Assembly: GCA_029009055.1 (NCBI GenBank)
Contig: JAQXJR010000043.1
Span: 1-64,000, forward strand
Direction of reading: 5' to 3'
DNA: 64,000 nt
Source: Eubacteriales bacterium
GTDB lineage: Bacteria; Bacillota; Clostridia; Peptostreptococcales; Anaerovoracaceae
Part shown: positions 1 to 9,796 of the stretch, piece after piece
Position numbering within the stretch: position 1 is the first letter of the stretch
Layout of the letters: the number at the start of each line of letters is the position of its first letter
The notes under the pieces: model-generated
Told to the model about the DNA's origin: nothing
What the model saw: only the letters and a program-made list of their open reading frames with translations
Databases searched by the model: none
Program-made: the position numbers and the translations under genes

Positions 1-485
1 AAGATGTGATCGATAAGAAATTCGCTAAGCTCTCTAAGTATTTCTCAGATGACATCACTGCGAGGGTCGTTCTGTCCAAGCAGAAGGATAAGGATAAGAT
101 AGAGGCGACCATTAACGCTAAGGGCGCTGTATTCAGAGCAGAGGAAGTCTGCGACGATATTTACGACGGCATAGAGGCTGTTGTGGACAGGCTGGCTGCT
201 CAGATGAAGAAGTTTAAGGGTAAACTCCAGAAGAGATATAACGATAATAAGGCCCTGAAATTCGAGATGATGCCGGATACAGAGGAAGAGACAGAAGAAG
301 AAACAGATAACATCGTAAGGAAGAAGAATTTCACGCTTCGTCCTATGGATGTGGAAGAGGCTATCCTGGAGATGGAGATGCTGGAGCATAATTTCTTCGT
401 ATTCCTCGATACAGCTACAGACAGCGTAAGCGTAGTATATAAGAGAAACGACGGCGGCTACGGAGTCATAGAGACTGAGAGATAG
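1..485 (+). CDS. hpf: Ribosome hibernation promoting factor (long HPF), 5' end cut by window edge
   Basis: The frame is open to base 1 (…DVIDKKFAKLSKYF), so the GTG at 6 is probably not the true start. The C-terminal domain 'RKKNFTLRPMDVEEAILEMEMLEHNFFVFLDTATDSVSVVYKRNDGGYGVIE' is typical of long HPF. Confidence 0.93.
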   Translation, partial: DVIDKKFAKLSKYFSDDITARVVLSKQKDKDKIEATINAKGAVFRAEEVCDDIYDGIEAVVDRLAAQMKKFKGKLQKRYNDNKALKFEMMPDTEEETEEETDNIVRKKNFTLRPMDVEEAILEMEMLEHNFFVFLDTATDSVSVVYKRNDGGYGVIETER

Positions 486-558
486 CGCGTAAATATAGCG
501 GTGACCACTGCCGGCAGATATGGCAGCATAAAGCCGATGTTATAAAAGAATAAACACT

Positions 559-592
559 ACACAGGCGCCCTTGGTGGTGCCTGTGTTTTTTG
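559..592 (+). terminator. Rho-independent terminator after hpf
   Basis: acacaggcgcc / ggtgcctgtgt stem (one G-U) followed by a T-run. Confidence 0.8.
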
Positions 593-612
593 GTTGTGGA
601 AGCGGTGAATTC

Positions 613-642
613 CTTGAAAAAAGCCACTTTTTTTAGTAAAAT
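613..642 (+). promoter_or_regulatory. Putative sigma-70-type promoter for cdaA
   Basis: TTGAAA, 18-nt spacer, TAAAAT, about 30 bp upstream of the cdaA start. Confidence 0.45.
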
Positions 643-675
643 CATAAGTAGTATGTTTTTGATGTAGGAGACGAA

Positions 676-1551
676 ATGGCAGCTTTTTTCAGAACCGTAT
701 TTACAGGGGTGGGAGTGAACGATATCATAGATATCCTTCTCACCGCCTTTATCATATATAAAGTTATAGAATTCATGCAGCAGACCAGGGCTCAGCAGCT
801 CATTAAGGGTATACTGATCGTCATAGCGGCTTACATGATATCTGATTACTTCAGCCTGCACACTATTAATTGGATACTGAGGGGTCTGTTCACTATAGGC
901 CTCTTCGCCATAGTGGTCCTGTTCCAGCCTGAGCTCAGGCGAGGTCTGGAAGTCATGGGCAGGATGAAGCTTTCTTCTACCGTCGGAAATGTGGATGAGG
1001 AGAAGAGGCAGCAGATCATCCAGCAGCTCATAGACGCTGTGATGACTTTCTCTAAGACTAGGACGGGAGCCCTCATAGTTTTCGAGCGTGAGACCGCTCT
1101 GGAGGATATAGCGGAAACAGGCACGATACTGGAAGCGGATATTTCCGCTCAGCTACTGGGAAATCTGTTTTATGTGGGTTCACCGCTTCATGATGGCGCT
1201 GTGATAATAAAAAAAGATCAGGTCTACGCTGCCGGCTGTGTGCTCCCGCTCACTAAGGATAAATACCTAAGTAAGAGTCTGGGCACCAGACATAGGGCAG
1301 GAATAGGTATAACTGAAAACTCCGACTGCCTCACTATCATAGTAAGCGAGGAGACAGGAATAATTTCCGTAGCTGAAGGAGGAAGGATCCGGAGGCATTA
1401 TAACGAAGATACTTTGCGGGGAGTCCTCGATACTCTCTATACGGATAATAGAGATAAGAAGCATAGGATCTGGCCTATACACACGGGTATGGACGAACAC
1501 CACAGATATAACGCGGGCAGCGCAGGGGAGGAGGAAGACGATGAACAGTAA
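676..1551 (+). CDS. cdaA: Diadenylate cyclase CdaA
   Basis: N-terminal TM helices, then a DAC domain with 'GSPLHDGAVII' and 'GTRHRAGIGITE' motifs. Followed by a YbbR-domain gene and glmM. Confidence 0.96.
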   Translation: MAAFFRTVFTGVGVNDIIDILLTAFIIYKVIEFMQQTRAQQLIKGILIVIAAYMISDYFSLHTINWILRGLFTIGLFAIVVLFQPELRRGLEVMGRMKLSSTVGNVDEEKRQQIIQQLIDAVMTFSKTRTGALIVFERETALEDIAETGTILEADISAQLLGNLFYVGSPLHDGAVIIKKDQVYAAGCVLPLTKDKYLSKSLGTRHRAGIGITENSDCLTIIVSEETGIISVAEGGRIRRHYNEDTLRGVLDTLYTDNRDKKHRIWPIHTGMDEHHRYNAGSAGEEEDDEQ

Positions 1552-2767
1552 GAAAGTAAATGCCGTCATCTCCTTAGTCCTGGCTGTGGTACTGTGGATG
1601 TATGTCGTAGGAAAGATGGACCCTCAGGTCAGTAAGGTCTACAGGGATGTGACTGTTCATTACCAGAACGAGCAGGTCCTGTCAGATAAGGGACTGGCTA
1701 TGTCTTCCGGAAGTATTACGGCTGTGGACATCACTGTGACAGGTAAACGCAGTAAGATGGCTAAGATGACCAGAAGTAAGGTGAAAGCCACTGTGGATCT
1801 CAGCGATACGAACGAGGGCAGCAACTCCGTCGATATAAGGGTGAAGGTGCCGAATTCCATAGAGGTTACAGCTCAGTCAGACACTAAGACTAAGGTCACA
1901 GTCGAGAAGAGGGTCACGGACCAGAGACGCATATGTGTATATTATACAGGGCTTACATCTAAGGACATAGAAGAACCTTCCACATTAAGGCTTTACCCGA
2001 AGACCATTACGGTCGGGGGAGCGGAATCTCTCGTTAAGAAGGTGGCCTATGTGAAAGCGCCGGTCAGCGCTGATTCCGTTCAGGATGAGCTTACGTCCAA
2101 TAACGCTGAACTCACGCCGGTGGATGAGGATGGGAATACTGTTAAGAGAGTTACAGTATCTCAGTCTAACGCCGCGGTTTCGTCTCAGCTTTATCCTCTT
2201 AAGAAGGTCAGGCTGAATGTTTCTGTTAAGGATAATTCCGATGATGAATACGAGCGCGAGATAGATGTTCCGGGAAGCGTTTACGTGAAGGGTCCTAAGG
2301 ATAAATTAGCGGATCTGGATTCCATAGTGGCTGAGCGTGTGGACGTAACAGACATAACGTCCAGTGAGACCATTAAGGTAGTTCCTGTCCTCCCTGATGG
2401 AGTCGAGCTGTCTCAGCGCTATACAGACGGTATATCCATGAAGGTCAGCGTCGTAAAGCGACATAATAAAAAGAGCAGTAAGAAAGGCGAATTCACATCG
2501 AAGAACTTCGCCTTCACCGGTGAAGACATAGAGCTCACGAACGCGGGAAAGAAGAAAATTAAAGTTACGACTAAGGACATAGACGTGCAAATAACGGGGA
2601 CTCAGTCTCAGCTTTCTAAGATATCATCTTCTGATATCATACTCGCGGCGGATTGTAAAGGGTTGGCGCCGGGCACAGCCAGCGTGAAGCTTAAGGCTTA
2701 CTGCGGTGAGGAATATAACGAGATATATGTCGTGCCATCGTATATTAAGGTGAGCATTTCTAAATAG
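1541..2767 (+). CDS. cdaR: YbbR-domain protein, CdaA regulator CdaR
   Basis: N-terminal signal/TM and YbbR-like repeats. Overlaps the cdaA end and precedes glmM. Confidence 0.9.
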   Translation: MNSKKVNAVISLVLAVVLWMYVVGKMDPQVSKVYRDVTVHYQNEQVLSDKGLAMSSGSITAVDITVTGKRSKMAKMTRSKVKATVDLSDTNEGSNSVDIRVKVPNSIEVTAQSDTKTKVTVEKRVTDQRRICVYYTGLTSKDIEEPSTLRLYPKTITVGGAESLVKKVAYVKAPVSADSVQDELTSNNAELTPVDEDGNTVKRVTVSQSNAAVSSQLYPLKKVRLNVSVKDNSDDEYEREIDVPGSVYVKGPKDKLADLDSIVAERVDVTDITSSETIKVVPVLPDGVELSQRYTDGISMKVSVVKRHNKKSSKKGEFTSKNFAFTGEDIELTNAGKKKIKVTTKDIDVQITGTQSQLSKISSSDIILAADCKGLAPGTASVKLKAYCGEEYNEIYVVPSYIKVSISK

Positions 2768-2781
2768 GAGGACGAATTTAT

Positions 2782-4125
2782 ATGAGCAGACTCTTCGGAA
2801 CAGATGGAGTAAGGGGCGTAGCAAATAAGGATCTGACCGCCGAACTCGCGTTCAAGCTGGGTAAGGCCGGAGCTACTGTCCTTAAGAGAGAATCCGGAAG
2901 ACCGGTATTCATAATAGGTAAAGATACCAGGGTGTCGGGGGACATGCTGGAAAGCGCCTTGACAGCGGGTATCCTGGCCTGCGGCGGTAATGTCATAGAC
3001 GCGGGCATCATCCCTACGCCAGCTGTAGCTTATTTAGTCAGGTATTATCACGCTGACGCGGGTGTCGTCATCTCAGCTTCTCACAATCCGTTCGAATATA
3101 ACGGCATTAAGTTCTTTAACGGAGAAGGATATAAGCTGGCTGACTCCATAGAAGACGAGATCCAGGACGTAATAATGAACGAGACCTGGGAGACAGCGGA
3201 TCCGGATAGAATAGGGAAGCTGCTGGAAGCAGCGGAAGACGCGAGTGAATTATACGTTAAGTATTTGCTGTCTACCATAGACATAAGGTTGGATGACATG
3301 AAAGTGGTCCTGGACTGCGCTAACGGAGCGTCATATAAGACGGCTCCTATGCTCTACAGGGCTCTTGGCGCTGATGTGACCGTAATCGGAGGCAACCCTG
3401 ACGGTGTGAATATAAACGATAATATCGGATCCACTCATCCTGAGAAACTCCAGAAGATGGTGGTCGAGACAGGCGCTGACATCGGCTACGCATACGACGG
3501 CGACGCAGACAGGCTCATAGTAGTCGATGAGAAGGGCGAGATCATAGATGGAGATAAGGCCATCTGCCTTTGCGCTAAGATGTTGAAGGATCAGGGAAAG
3601 CTGGCGGAGAACAGAGTTACAGGAACAGTCATGAGCAATCTGGGATTCAGAAAGTACCTGGATTCTATCGGCGCGGATGTGGATATCACAGCTGTCGGCG
3701 ACAGATATGTCCTGGAGTCCATGCTGAAGACGGGATGCGTCATCGGCGGTGAACAGTCTGGCCACATAATTTTCCGCGAATACTCGACTACAGGGGACGG
3801 CGCTATTTCTTCTCTTCAGTTCACGAAGGCTCTTAAGGCTTCAGGCATGAAGGCGTCTGAGTTCGGCGCTCAGGTCCGCCTCTACCCTCAGGTGTTGGTG
3901 AATGCCAGAGTGAAGAACGAAAATAAAGAGAAGTATAAGGAAGATCCTGAAATAACCAAGATAATAGATAAATACACAGCCATGATGGAAGGGAACGGCC
4001 GCGTCCTCATCAGACCTTCCGGAACAGAGCCTCTCGTAAGGGTAATGATAGAGGGAGACGATGTCGACGAGATACAGAGAATGGCTGAAGATCTGGCAGA
4101 CGCCATATCAGATAAGTTCGAATAG
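2782..4125 (+). CDS. glmM: Phosphoglucosamine mutase
   Basis: 'SRLFGTDGVRGVAN', 'VISASHNPFEYNGIKFF', 'YAYDGDADRLI' and 'RPSGTEPLVRVMIEG' motifs. Confidence 0.98.
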   Translation: MSRLFGTDGVRGVANKDLTAELAFKLGKAGATVLKRESGRPVFIIGKDTRVSGDMLESALTAGILACGGNVIDAGIIPTPAVAYLVRYYHADAGVVISASHNPFEYNGIKFFNGEGYKLADSIEDEIQDVIMNETWETADPDRIGKLLEAAEDASELYVKYLLSTIDIRLDDMKVVLDCANGASYKTAPMLYRALGADVTVIGGNPDGVNINDNIGSTHPEKLQKMVVETGADIGYAYDGDADRLIVVDEKGEIIDGDKAICLCAKMLKDQGKLAENRVTGTVMSNLGFRKYLDSIGADVDITAVGDRYVLESMLKTGCVIGGEQSGHIIFREYSTTGDGAISSLQFTKALKASGMKASEFGAQVRLYPQVLVNARVKNENKEKYKEDPEITKIIDKYTAMMEGNGRVLIRPSGTEPLVRVMIEGDDVDEIQRMAEDLADAISDKFE

Positions 4126-4155
4126 TAATAACGCTAAAATATAGGAGAAAAGTAA

Positions 4156-5409
4156 ATGGCTGAATACGATATCAGAGACATTTCGCTGGCGCCATCAGGC
4201 CACGAGAAAATAGAATGGGTGAAATATAACATGCCCGTGCTTAAGGGGCTGTCGGAAGAATTCTCTAAGACTAAGCCTTTCGCGGGCGTTAAGATATCCC
4301 TTTCCGTCCACCTGGAAGCTAAGACGGCTTATCTTTGCGAAGTGCTGGCTGACGGCGGAGCGCAGATGTATGTCACCGGGAGCAACTCCCTGTCCACACA
4401 GGATGACGTAGCTGCCGCCCTGGCAGATAAAGGGCTTTCCGTCTTTGCTTACCACGGCGCCACGGACGAAGAATATAACAGACACATAGAGATGTGCCTC
4501 TCACAGAAGCCTAATGTCATCATTGATGACGGCGGAGACCTGGTAGGCATGCTCCACACTAAGAGACCTGACCTGGCTGAAGAAGTCTGGGGAGGCTGCG
4601 AGGAGACGACTACGGGCATAGTTAGACTTAAAGCCATGGACAGGGACGGCGTGCTTAAGTTCCCTATGATGGCAGTGAATGACGCGAAATGTAAGCACTT
4701 ATTCGATAACAGATATGGAACGGGGCAGTCCGTTTGGGACAGCATAATGAGGAACACGAACCTGGTCGTGGCTTCGAAGACTGTGGTAGTCGTAGGATAC
4801 GGCTGGTGCGGTAAGGGCGTGGCTATGAGGGCTAACGGTCTCGGCGCCCGCGTCATAGTTACGGAAGTCGATCCGGTTAAGGCCATAGAAGCCAGAATGG
4901 ACGGATACGACGTCATGCCTATAGCTAAAGCCGCTGAAGTCGGCGACATATTCGTCTCAGTTACAGGAGACCTTAAGACCATAACTGTCGAGAACATGTT
5001 GAAGATGAAGGACAGGGCCATACTCTGCAACGCCGGACATTTCGACTGCGAAGTCGACATGTCAGGACTTAGAGAAGCCGCTGTCGAGTGTAAAGAGACC
5101 CGTCATAACATCATGGGATATAAACTGCCGAACGGTAAGTGGGTGAACGTAATTGGCGAGGGTAAGCTCGTTAACATAGCCGCGGCTGACGGACATCCGG
5201 CAGAGATCATGGACATGAGCTTCGCGGTTCAGGCTTTATCGGCTCTCTACATAGTTAAGAACCACGAGAAACTCGAGAAACACCTGCTCAGGGTTACGGA
5301 TGACATAGACGACGAGATCGCCAGAAGAAAACTCGCCGCCTGGGGCACAGAAATAGACAGCCTAACAGACGAGCAGCAGGAATACCTGAGCAGCTGGGAC
5401 GTAAGATAG
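4156..5409 (+). CDS. ahcY: Adenosylhomocysteinase
   Basis: 'KTVVVVGYGWCGKGVAMRANGLGARVIVTEVDP' NAD-binding motif and 'NAGHFDCEVD'. Confidence 0.96.
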   Translation: MAEYDIRDISLAPSGHEKIEWVKYNMPVLKGLSEEFSKTKPFAGVKISLSVHLEAKTAYLCEVLADGGAQMYVTGSNSLSTQDDVAAALADKGLSVFAYHGATDEEYNRHIEMCLSQKPNVIIDDGGDLVGMLHTKRPDLAEEVWGGCEETTTGIVRLKAMDRDGVLKFPMMAVNDAKCKHLFDNRYGTGQSVWDSIMRNTNLVVASKTVVVVGYGWCGKGVAMRANGLGARVIVTEVDPVKAIEARMDGYDVMPIAKAAEVGDIFVSVTGDLKTITVENMLKMKDRAILCNAGHFDCEVDMSGLREAAVECKETRHNIMGYKLPNGKWVNVIGEGKLVNIAAADGHPAEIMDMSFAVQALSALYIVKNHEKLEKHLLRVTDDIDDEIARRKLAAWGTEIDSLTDEQQEYLSSWDVR

Positions 5410-5521
5410 TTAGAAGAGGTAGTTAATGAGCCGGCTCTCAGCCGGCGAAATATCAGAGATAAATGAATACAGCAAAGACGATGCCGGGGGCGTTCGTCTC
5501 GCTGAGAAAGAGGGAATATAA

Positions 5522-6103
5522 ATGGCGGATTTTACATATGAAGACATAAGGGACCAGGCGGCGGAAGCTGTGCGTGAGCTTCTGGAAGCCGCGGGTCTTA
5601 AGAAAGGCGACACATTCGTCGTGGGCTGCTCCACTAGTGAGATAAAGGGAGCGTCCATAGGTAAGGGCTCGGATCTTAACGCGGCAGATGCCGTATATGA
5701 GGGCATAAAGCCTGTACTGGACGAGAAGGGCATATACCTCGCCGCCCAGTGCTGCGAACATCTGAACAGGGCCTTGATAGTCGAGAGAGAATCCCTGCTT
5801 CCGGGCACAGAGATTTGCAACGTGGTTCCGCAGATCCACGCCGGAGGTTCATTCGCTACCACATGCTATAAGCATTTTAATGACCCTGTGGCCTTGGAGC
5901 ATATTAAGGCGGACGCCGGATTCGATATTGGCGACACCCTAATAGGCATGCACCTTAAGGACGTAGCCGTTCCTGTCAGGATAAAGGTTAAGTCCATAGG
6001 CCACGCTCATCTGGTCTGCGCCAGGACCAGACCTAAGTATATAGGCGGAGAGCGCGCTGTATACGATAAGGAGCTTTCAGGCGGCGAGATCAGGGATCTG
6101 TGA
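5522..6103 (+). CDS. TIGR01440 / UPF0340 (YwlG-like) family protein
   Basis: 'VVGCSTSEIKGASIGKGS' and 'AAQCCEHLNRALVVER'-like motifs of the YwlG family. Confidence 0.85.
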   Translation: MADFTYEDIRDQAAEAVRELLEAAGLKKGDTFVVGCSTSEIKGASIGKGSDLNAADAVYEGIKPVLDEKGIYLAAQCCEHLNRALIVERESLLPGTEICNVVPQIHAGGSFATTCYKHFNDPVALEHIKADAGFDIGDTLIGMHLKDVAVPVRIKVKSIGHAHLVCARTRPKYIGGERAVYDKELSGGEIRDL

Positions 6104-6110
6104 TCGGCGC

Positions 6111-6175
6111 TGATATAACTAGGCCATCGGCGGGCATTTCTCCGGGCGATCCGGAATGGTTCCCGCTAGGTGGCC
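6111..6175 (+). other. Long GC-rich intergenic hairpin between the UPF0340 gene and gltX
   Basis: aggcca…tggcct outer stem, gcggg/cccgc middle stem, tccgg-gcgat-ccgga apical stem. The T-tract is weak. Confidence 0.5.
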
Positions 6176-6245
6176 TGTTTGATTAATTACCCCGCTATGG
6201 GGATATTCAGAATATTATATTTTTTACTAAGAATTTGGAGGATCT

Positions 6246-7931
6246 ATGGAATCTGATAGAATCGCGGAGCTGCTGTTCCCAAACATCGATAAGACACCTG
6301 AATATTACGAAGAGAAATACCCGGAGAGGGATCTCCCTGAAGGCGCTATGGTAACCAGGCTCGGCCCGAGTCCTACAGGTTTCATACATCTGGGGAACCT
6401 GTACGGCGCTTTCGTGGACGAGAGGCTGGCTCATCAGAGCGGCGGTAAATTCTTCCTCAGGATAGAGGATACAGACGATAAGCGCTATGTAGAAGGCGCT
6501 GTGGACGTCATCATAAATTCACTGGACTTCTTCGGCATAGAATTCGACGAAGGAGCTACCCAGGAGGGCGATAAGGGAGATTACGGCCCATACACCCAGA
6601 GCCTGAGAGGAGATATCTACCAGTGCTTTGCTAAGAAACTCGTAGCGGAAGGTAAGGCATACCCTTGCTTCCTGACAGAGGAAGAAATAGCTGAGATCAG
6701 GGAGAGACAGGAATTAGCAAAGGTAACGCCTGGCATATATGGCGAATACGCCAGCTGCAGAGATTGGTCTTACGACCAGGTCGTGAAGGCTCTCGGCGAG
6801 AGGAGGCCTTACGTCATAAGGCTTAGATCTGACGGCTATCCACCTGAGGCATATATAAACGGCAGCGATGATAAGGCTATTAAGAAAATCAGGGTGAAGG
6901 ACGCCATCAGGGGCACGCTGGAGATGCCGGCCAACTTCCTGGACACTGTCATCCTGAAGACCACGGGCATACCGACATACCATTTCGCTCACGTCGTGGA
7001 CGACCATCTCATGAGGACGACTCATGTCGTAAGAGGCGCGGAGTGGCTGCCATCACTTCCTATCCATATAGAGCTCTTCGAGAAGCTCGGCTGGAAGCCG
7101 CCTGTTTACTGCCATACAGCTCAGCTCATGAAGCTGGATGAGAACGGAAATAAGAGAAAGCTGTCTAAGCGTAAGGACCCTGAGCTCTCATTGGATTATT
7201 ACAGGAACGAAGGCTACCACGCCGCGGCTCTGAGGGAATACCTCCTGACTATCCTGAACTCCAACTTCGAGGAGTGGAGGATGAAGAACGAGGACGCTCC
7301 TATAGAGGACTTTAAGTTCACGACTAAGAAGATGAGCAATTCCGGCGCGCTTTTCGACATAAATAAGCTGAACGACGTGGCTAAGGATGTCATGCTTAAG
7401 ATCCCAGCAAAGGACATAGCGGAATGGCTCAGGAGCTGGTCGGATCAGTTCGCGCCTGAGTACGCTGACATGTTCGAGGACATGGACTACCTGGAGAAGA
7501 TCCTGGATATTGGAAGGGAAGACCGCAAGCCTCGTAAGGACCTGGTATATGCCCGTCAGATCGTAGACTTCATCAGCTACTTCTTCGATAAGCACTTTAA
7601 GATAGAGGATCAGATCCCGGAGGAAGTGCCGGCTGAAGACGTTAAGAAGATCCTGGACGCTTATCTGGCAGGTTATGATCACTCAGATGACCAGAACGGC
7701 TGGTTCGGTAAAATCAGAGAGATAGCGACTGACCTCGGTTATGCTGCCAGACCTAAGGATTATAAGAAGAACCCGGACGACTATAAGGGACATGTGGGAC
7801 ATGTCAGCACAGTAATAAGGATAGCGCTCATGGGACGAGCTACATCGCCTGATGTTTGGACGATCCAGCAGATCATGGGCGAGGACATGACTAGAGCTAG
7901 AATCCGTAAATATATCGAAGAAAACTGCTAG
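6246..7931 (+). CDS. gltX: Glutamyl-tRNA synthetase
   Basis: 'RLGPSPTGFIHLGNLYGAF' HIGH motif, 'NKRKLSKRKDPELSLDYY' KMSKS region. Confidence 0.93.
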   Translation: MESDRIAELLFPNIDKTPEYYEEKYPERDLPEGAMVTRLGPSPTGFIHLGNLYGAFVDERLAHQSGGKFFLRIEDTDDKRYVEGAVDVIINSLDFFGIEFDEGATQEGDKGDYGPYTQSLRGDIYQCFAKKLVAEGKAYPCFLTEEEIAEIRERQELAKVTPGIYGEYASCRDWSYDQVVKALGERRPYVIRLRSDGYPPEAYINGSDDKAIKKIRVKDAIRGTLEMPANFLDTVILKTTGIPTYHFAHVVDDHLMRTTHVVRGAEWLPSLPIHIELFEKLGWKPPVYCHTAQLMKLDENGNKRKLSKRKDPELSLDYYRNEGYHAAALREYLLTILNSNFEEWRMKNEDAPIEDFKFTTKKMSNSGALFDINKLNDVAKDVMLKIPAKDIAEWLRSWSDQFAPEYADMFEDMDYLEKILDIGREDRKPRKDLVYARQIVDFISYFFDKHFKIEDQIPEEVPAEDVKKILDAYLAGYDHSDDQNGWFGKIREIATDLGYAARPKDYKKNPDDYKGHVGHVSTVIRIALMGRATSPDVWTIQQIMGEDMTRARIRKYIEENC

Positions 7932-7968
7932 AGCTAATATTTCATAATAGGAATCTATCTGCTGAGGG

Positions 7969-9750
7969 ATGAGTACGCAGCGGATGAATAAGCCGGAAGC
8001 GCCGCCGGAGACCGGAGCGGGAGGACTTATGGATAAGGAGAATGACAGGAAGCAGATGGAGGGCGGGCTCTATAACGCTCTCTTTACTGATGAGACGGCA
8101 GGTGAATATTTTAAGAGTTATGATATCTGCCATGAATTCAACAGCTTAGACCCGGAAGACGAACAGGGCAGGAAGGAGATACTACCCCGCCTGTTCGGCT
8201 CGATAGGAGCGGGCTGTCGGGTCCATCCTCCTGTCAGGATATTCCGAGGCGACCTCATAAGTCTGAGCGATAATGTCAGCATAGGAGCCGGCACCTGCAT
8301 ACTGGCGACTAACAGGGTGAAGATCGGAAGCAATACCATAATAGGTGACGAATGTTCTATTTCCTGCGCCGGCCACCCGATGGATAAGGACTTAAGAGCC
8401 CAGGGCCTGGAGTACGGCTGGCCTATAGAGATAGGTTCCGACGTAGTTCTCGGTATGGGAACATCCGTAGTACCTGGAGTCACTATAGGAGACGGAGCAG
8501 TCATTGGAGCAGGTTCAGTAGTAACTAAGAACATTCCCGCGGGAGTCTACGCAGATGGCAACCCTTGCCGGGTGAGGAGAAAACTCAGGACGCCGGAAGA
8601 GGAAGAACGCCTATATGGGGCTAAAGCCGCGGCAGATGCTGACCTGTCAGACCCGTCAGAAGTCCTCTGTCTTAAGATGAATCAGATAGCCTTATCGGAT
8701 TACGGTACGAGGACAGAGTTTCTTAAGGGCTTCATAGGTTCCATGGGAGATGATTCCATGACCATGAGCCCGGAATACATACGCCACGCTGACCGGCTTA
8801 ACATGGGGATCCACTCTTTCATAAATTATGACGGGCATATAGATGCCGCCGGCGGAGTGGAGATAAGGGACCATGTTCTGATAGCGCCTAACCCCATGAT
8901 AGACACGGTGATACTTCCGGAAGACCCTGAGCTTAGAAGACAGGGCCTCCGCTACACCGCTAAGGTCACTATAGAAGACGGCGTCTGGATGGGAGCCGGA
9001 GTCAGGGTCCTGCCTGGCGTGACTATCGGAGAGAACAGCGTCATAGGCGCGGGAAGCGTCGTGACGCATGACATACCTGCAGGCTGCCTGGCGGCGGGGA
9101 ACCCTTGCGAAGTCCGGAGGAAATTTACAGAGGAAGACTTTGCTAGATACACGCCTGACCCAGACGTCGTGAAAGACATGTCTGAGGTAGACAGAGAGTA
9201 CGCGCGGATCATCTACCACGCAATAATAGAGGACATAGAAGTCGACAGGCGAATATACTACGGACTGTCTGACGACTACGGCAGCATGCTGCCTTCAGCC
9301 TATAAGGAGAGGGCGGACGTCGCGGCTAAGATATTCCCTATCGCGAAGGGCAATATAGAGGTCTTCGGGCCGATCATCGTCGACCAGGGCTACAATGTCG
9401 AAGCAGACGGATATGTGTTTATAAACCATAATTTCATACTTTTAGCGACTAATAAGGTGAAATTCGGTAAGAATGTCCTGATCGGGCCTAACTGCGTAAT
9501 GAGCTGCGCCGGCCATCCTTTCAATATAGAAGAGAGAAGGGACGACCTGGAATACGCTTACCCAATAACCATCGGCGATGACGTATGGATAGGAGAGGGC
9601 TGTAAGATCCTGCCGGGCGTTACGGTCGGCAGCGGCTCAGTCATAGCCGCGGGAAGTGTCGTGGCTTACGATATACCTGAGGGCGTATTAGCGGCGGGGC
9701 AGCCAGCCAGACCTGTGAAGAGGATAAGCGGATTTAAGTCTGAAGAATAA
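7969..9750 (+). CDS. Protein with three tandem maltose O-acetyltransferase-like left-handed beta-helix domains
   Basis: Three consecutive hexapeptide-repeat acetyltransferase modules, each ending 'VWxGxGxxxLPGVTIGxxSVIGAGSVVxxDIPxGxxAxGxPxRxxRK'. An alternative start at 8029 is preceded by GGGAGG. Confidence 0.9.
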   Translation: MSTQRMNKPEAPPETGAGGLMDKENDRKQMEGGLYNALFTDETAGEYFKSYDICHEFNSLDPEDEQGRKEILPRLFGSIGAGCRVHPPVRIFRGDLISLSDNVSIGAGTCILATNRVKIGSNTIIGDECSISCAGHPMDKDLRAQGLEYGWPIEIGSDVVLGMGTSVVPGVTIGDGAVIGAGSVVTKNIPAGVYADGNPCRVRRKLRTPEEEERLYGAKAAADADLSDPSEVLCLKMNQIALSDYGTRTEFLKGFIGSMGDDSMTMSPEYIRHADRLNMGIHSFINYDGHIDAAGGVEIRDHVLIAPNPMIDTVILPEDPELRRQGLRYTAKVTIEDGVWMGAGVRVLPGVTIGENSVIGAGSVVTHDIPAGCLAAGNPCEVRRKFTEEDFARYTPDPDVVKDMSEVDREYARIIYHAIIEDIEVDRRIYYGLSDDYGSMLPSAYKERADVAAKIFPIAKGNIEVFGPIIVDQGYNVEADGYVFINHNFILLATNKVKFGKNVLIGPNCVMSCAGHPFNIEERRDDLEYAYPITIGDDVWIGEGCKILPGVTVGSGSVIAAGSVVAYDIPEGVLAAGQPARPVKRISGFKSEE

Positions 9751-9796
9751 ATAGATAATACTGTGCTCGGGCGCGTCCGGGCGGAATTGAGGGATA

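Noticed and set aside
4449-5060. 203-aa minus-strand ORF antisense to ahcY, and many similar shadow ORFs
   Set aside because: All are opposite confident genes; no SD, domain or operon context.
9762-9785. gctcgg…ccgggc hairpins before dnaE and before pfkA (13436-13458) as a possible dispersed regulatory element
   Set aside because: Only two loose matches with short stems and different loops; could be chance in GC-moderate intergenic DNA.
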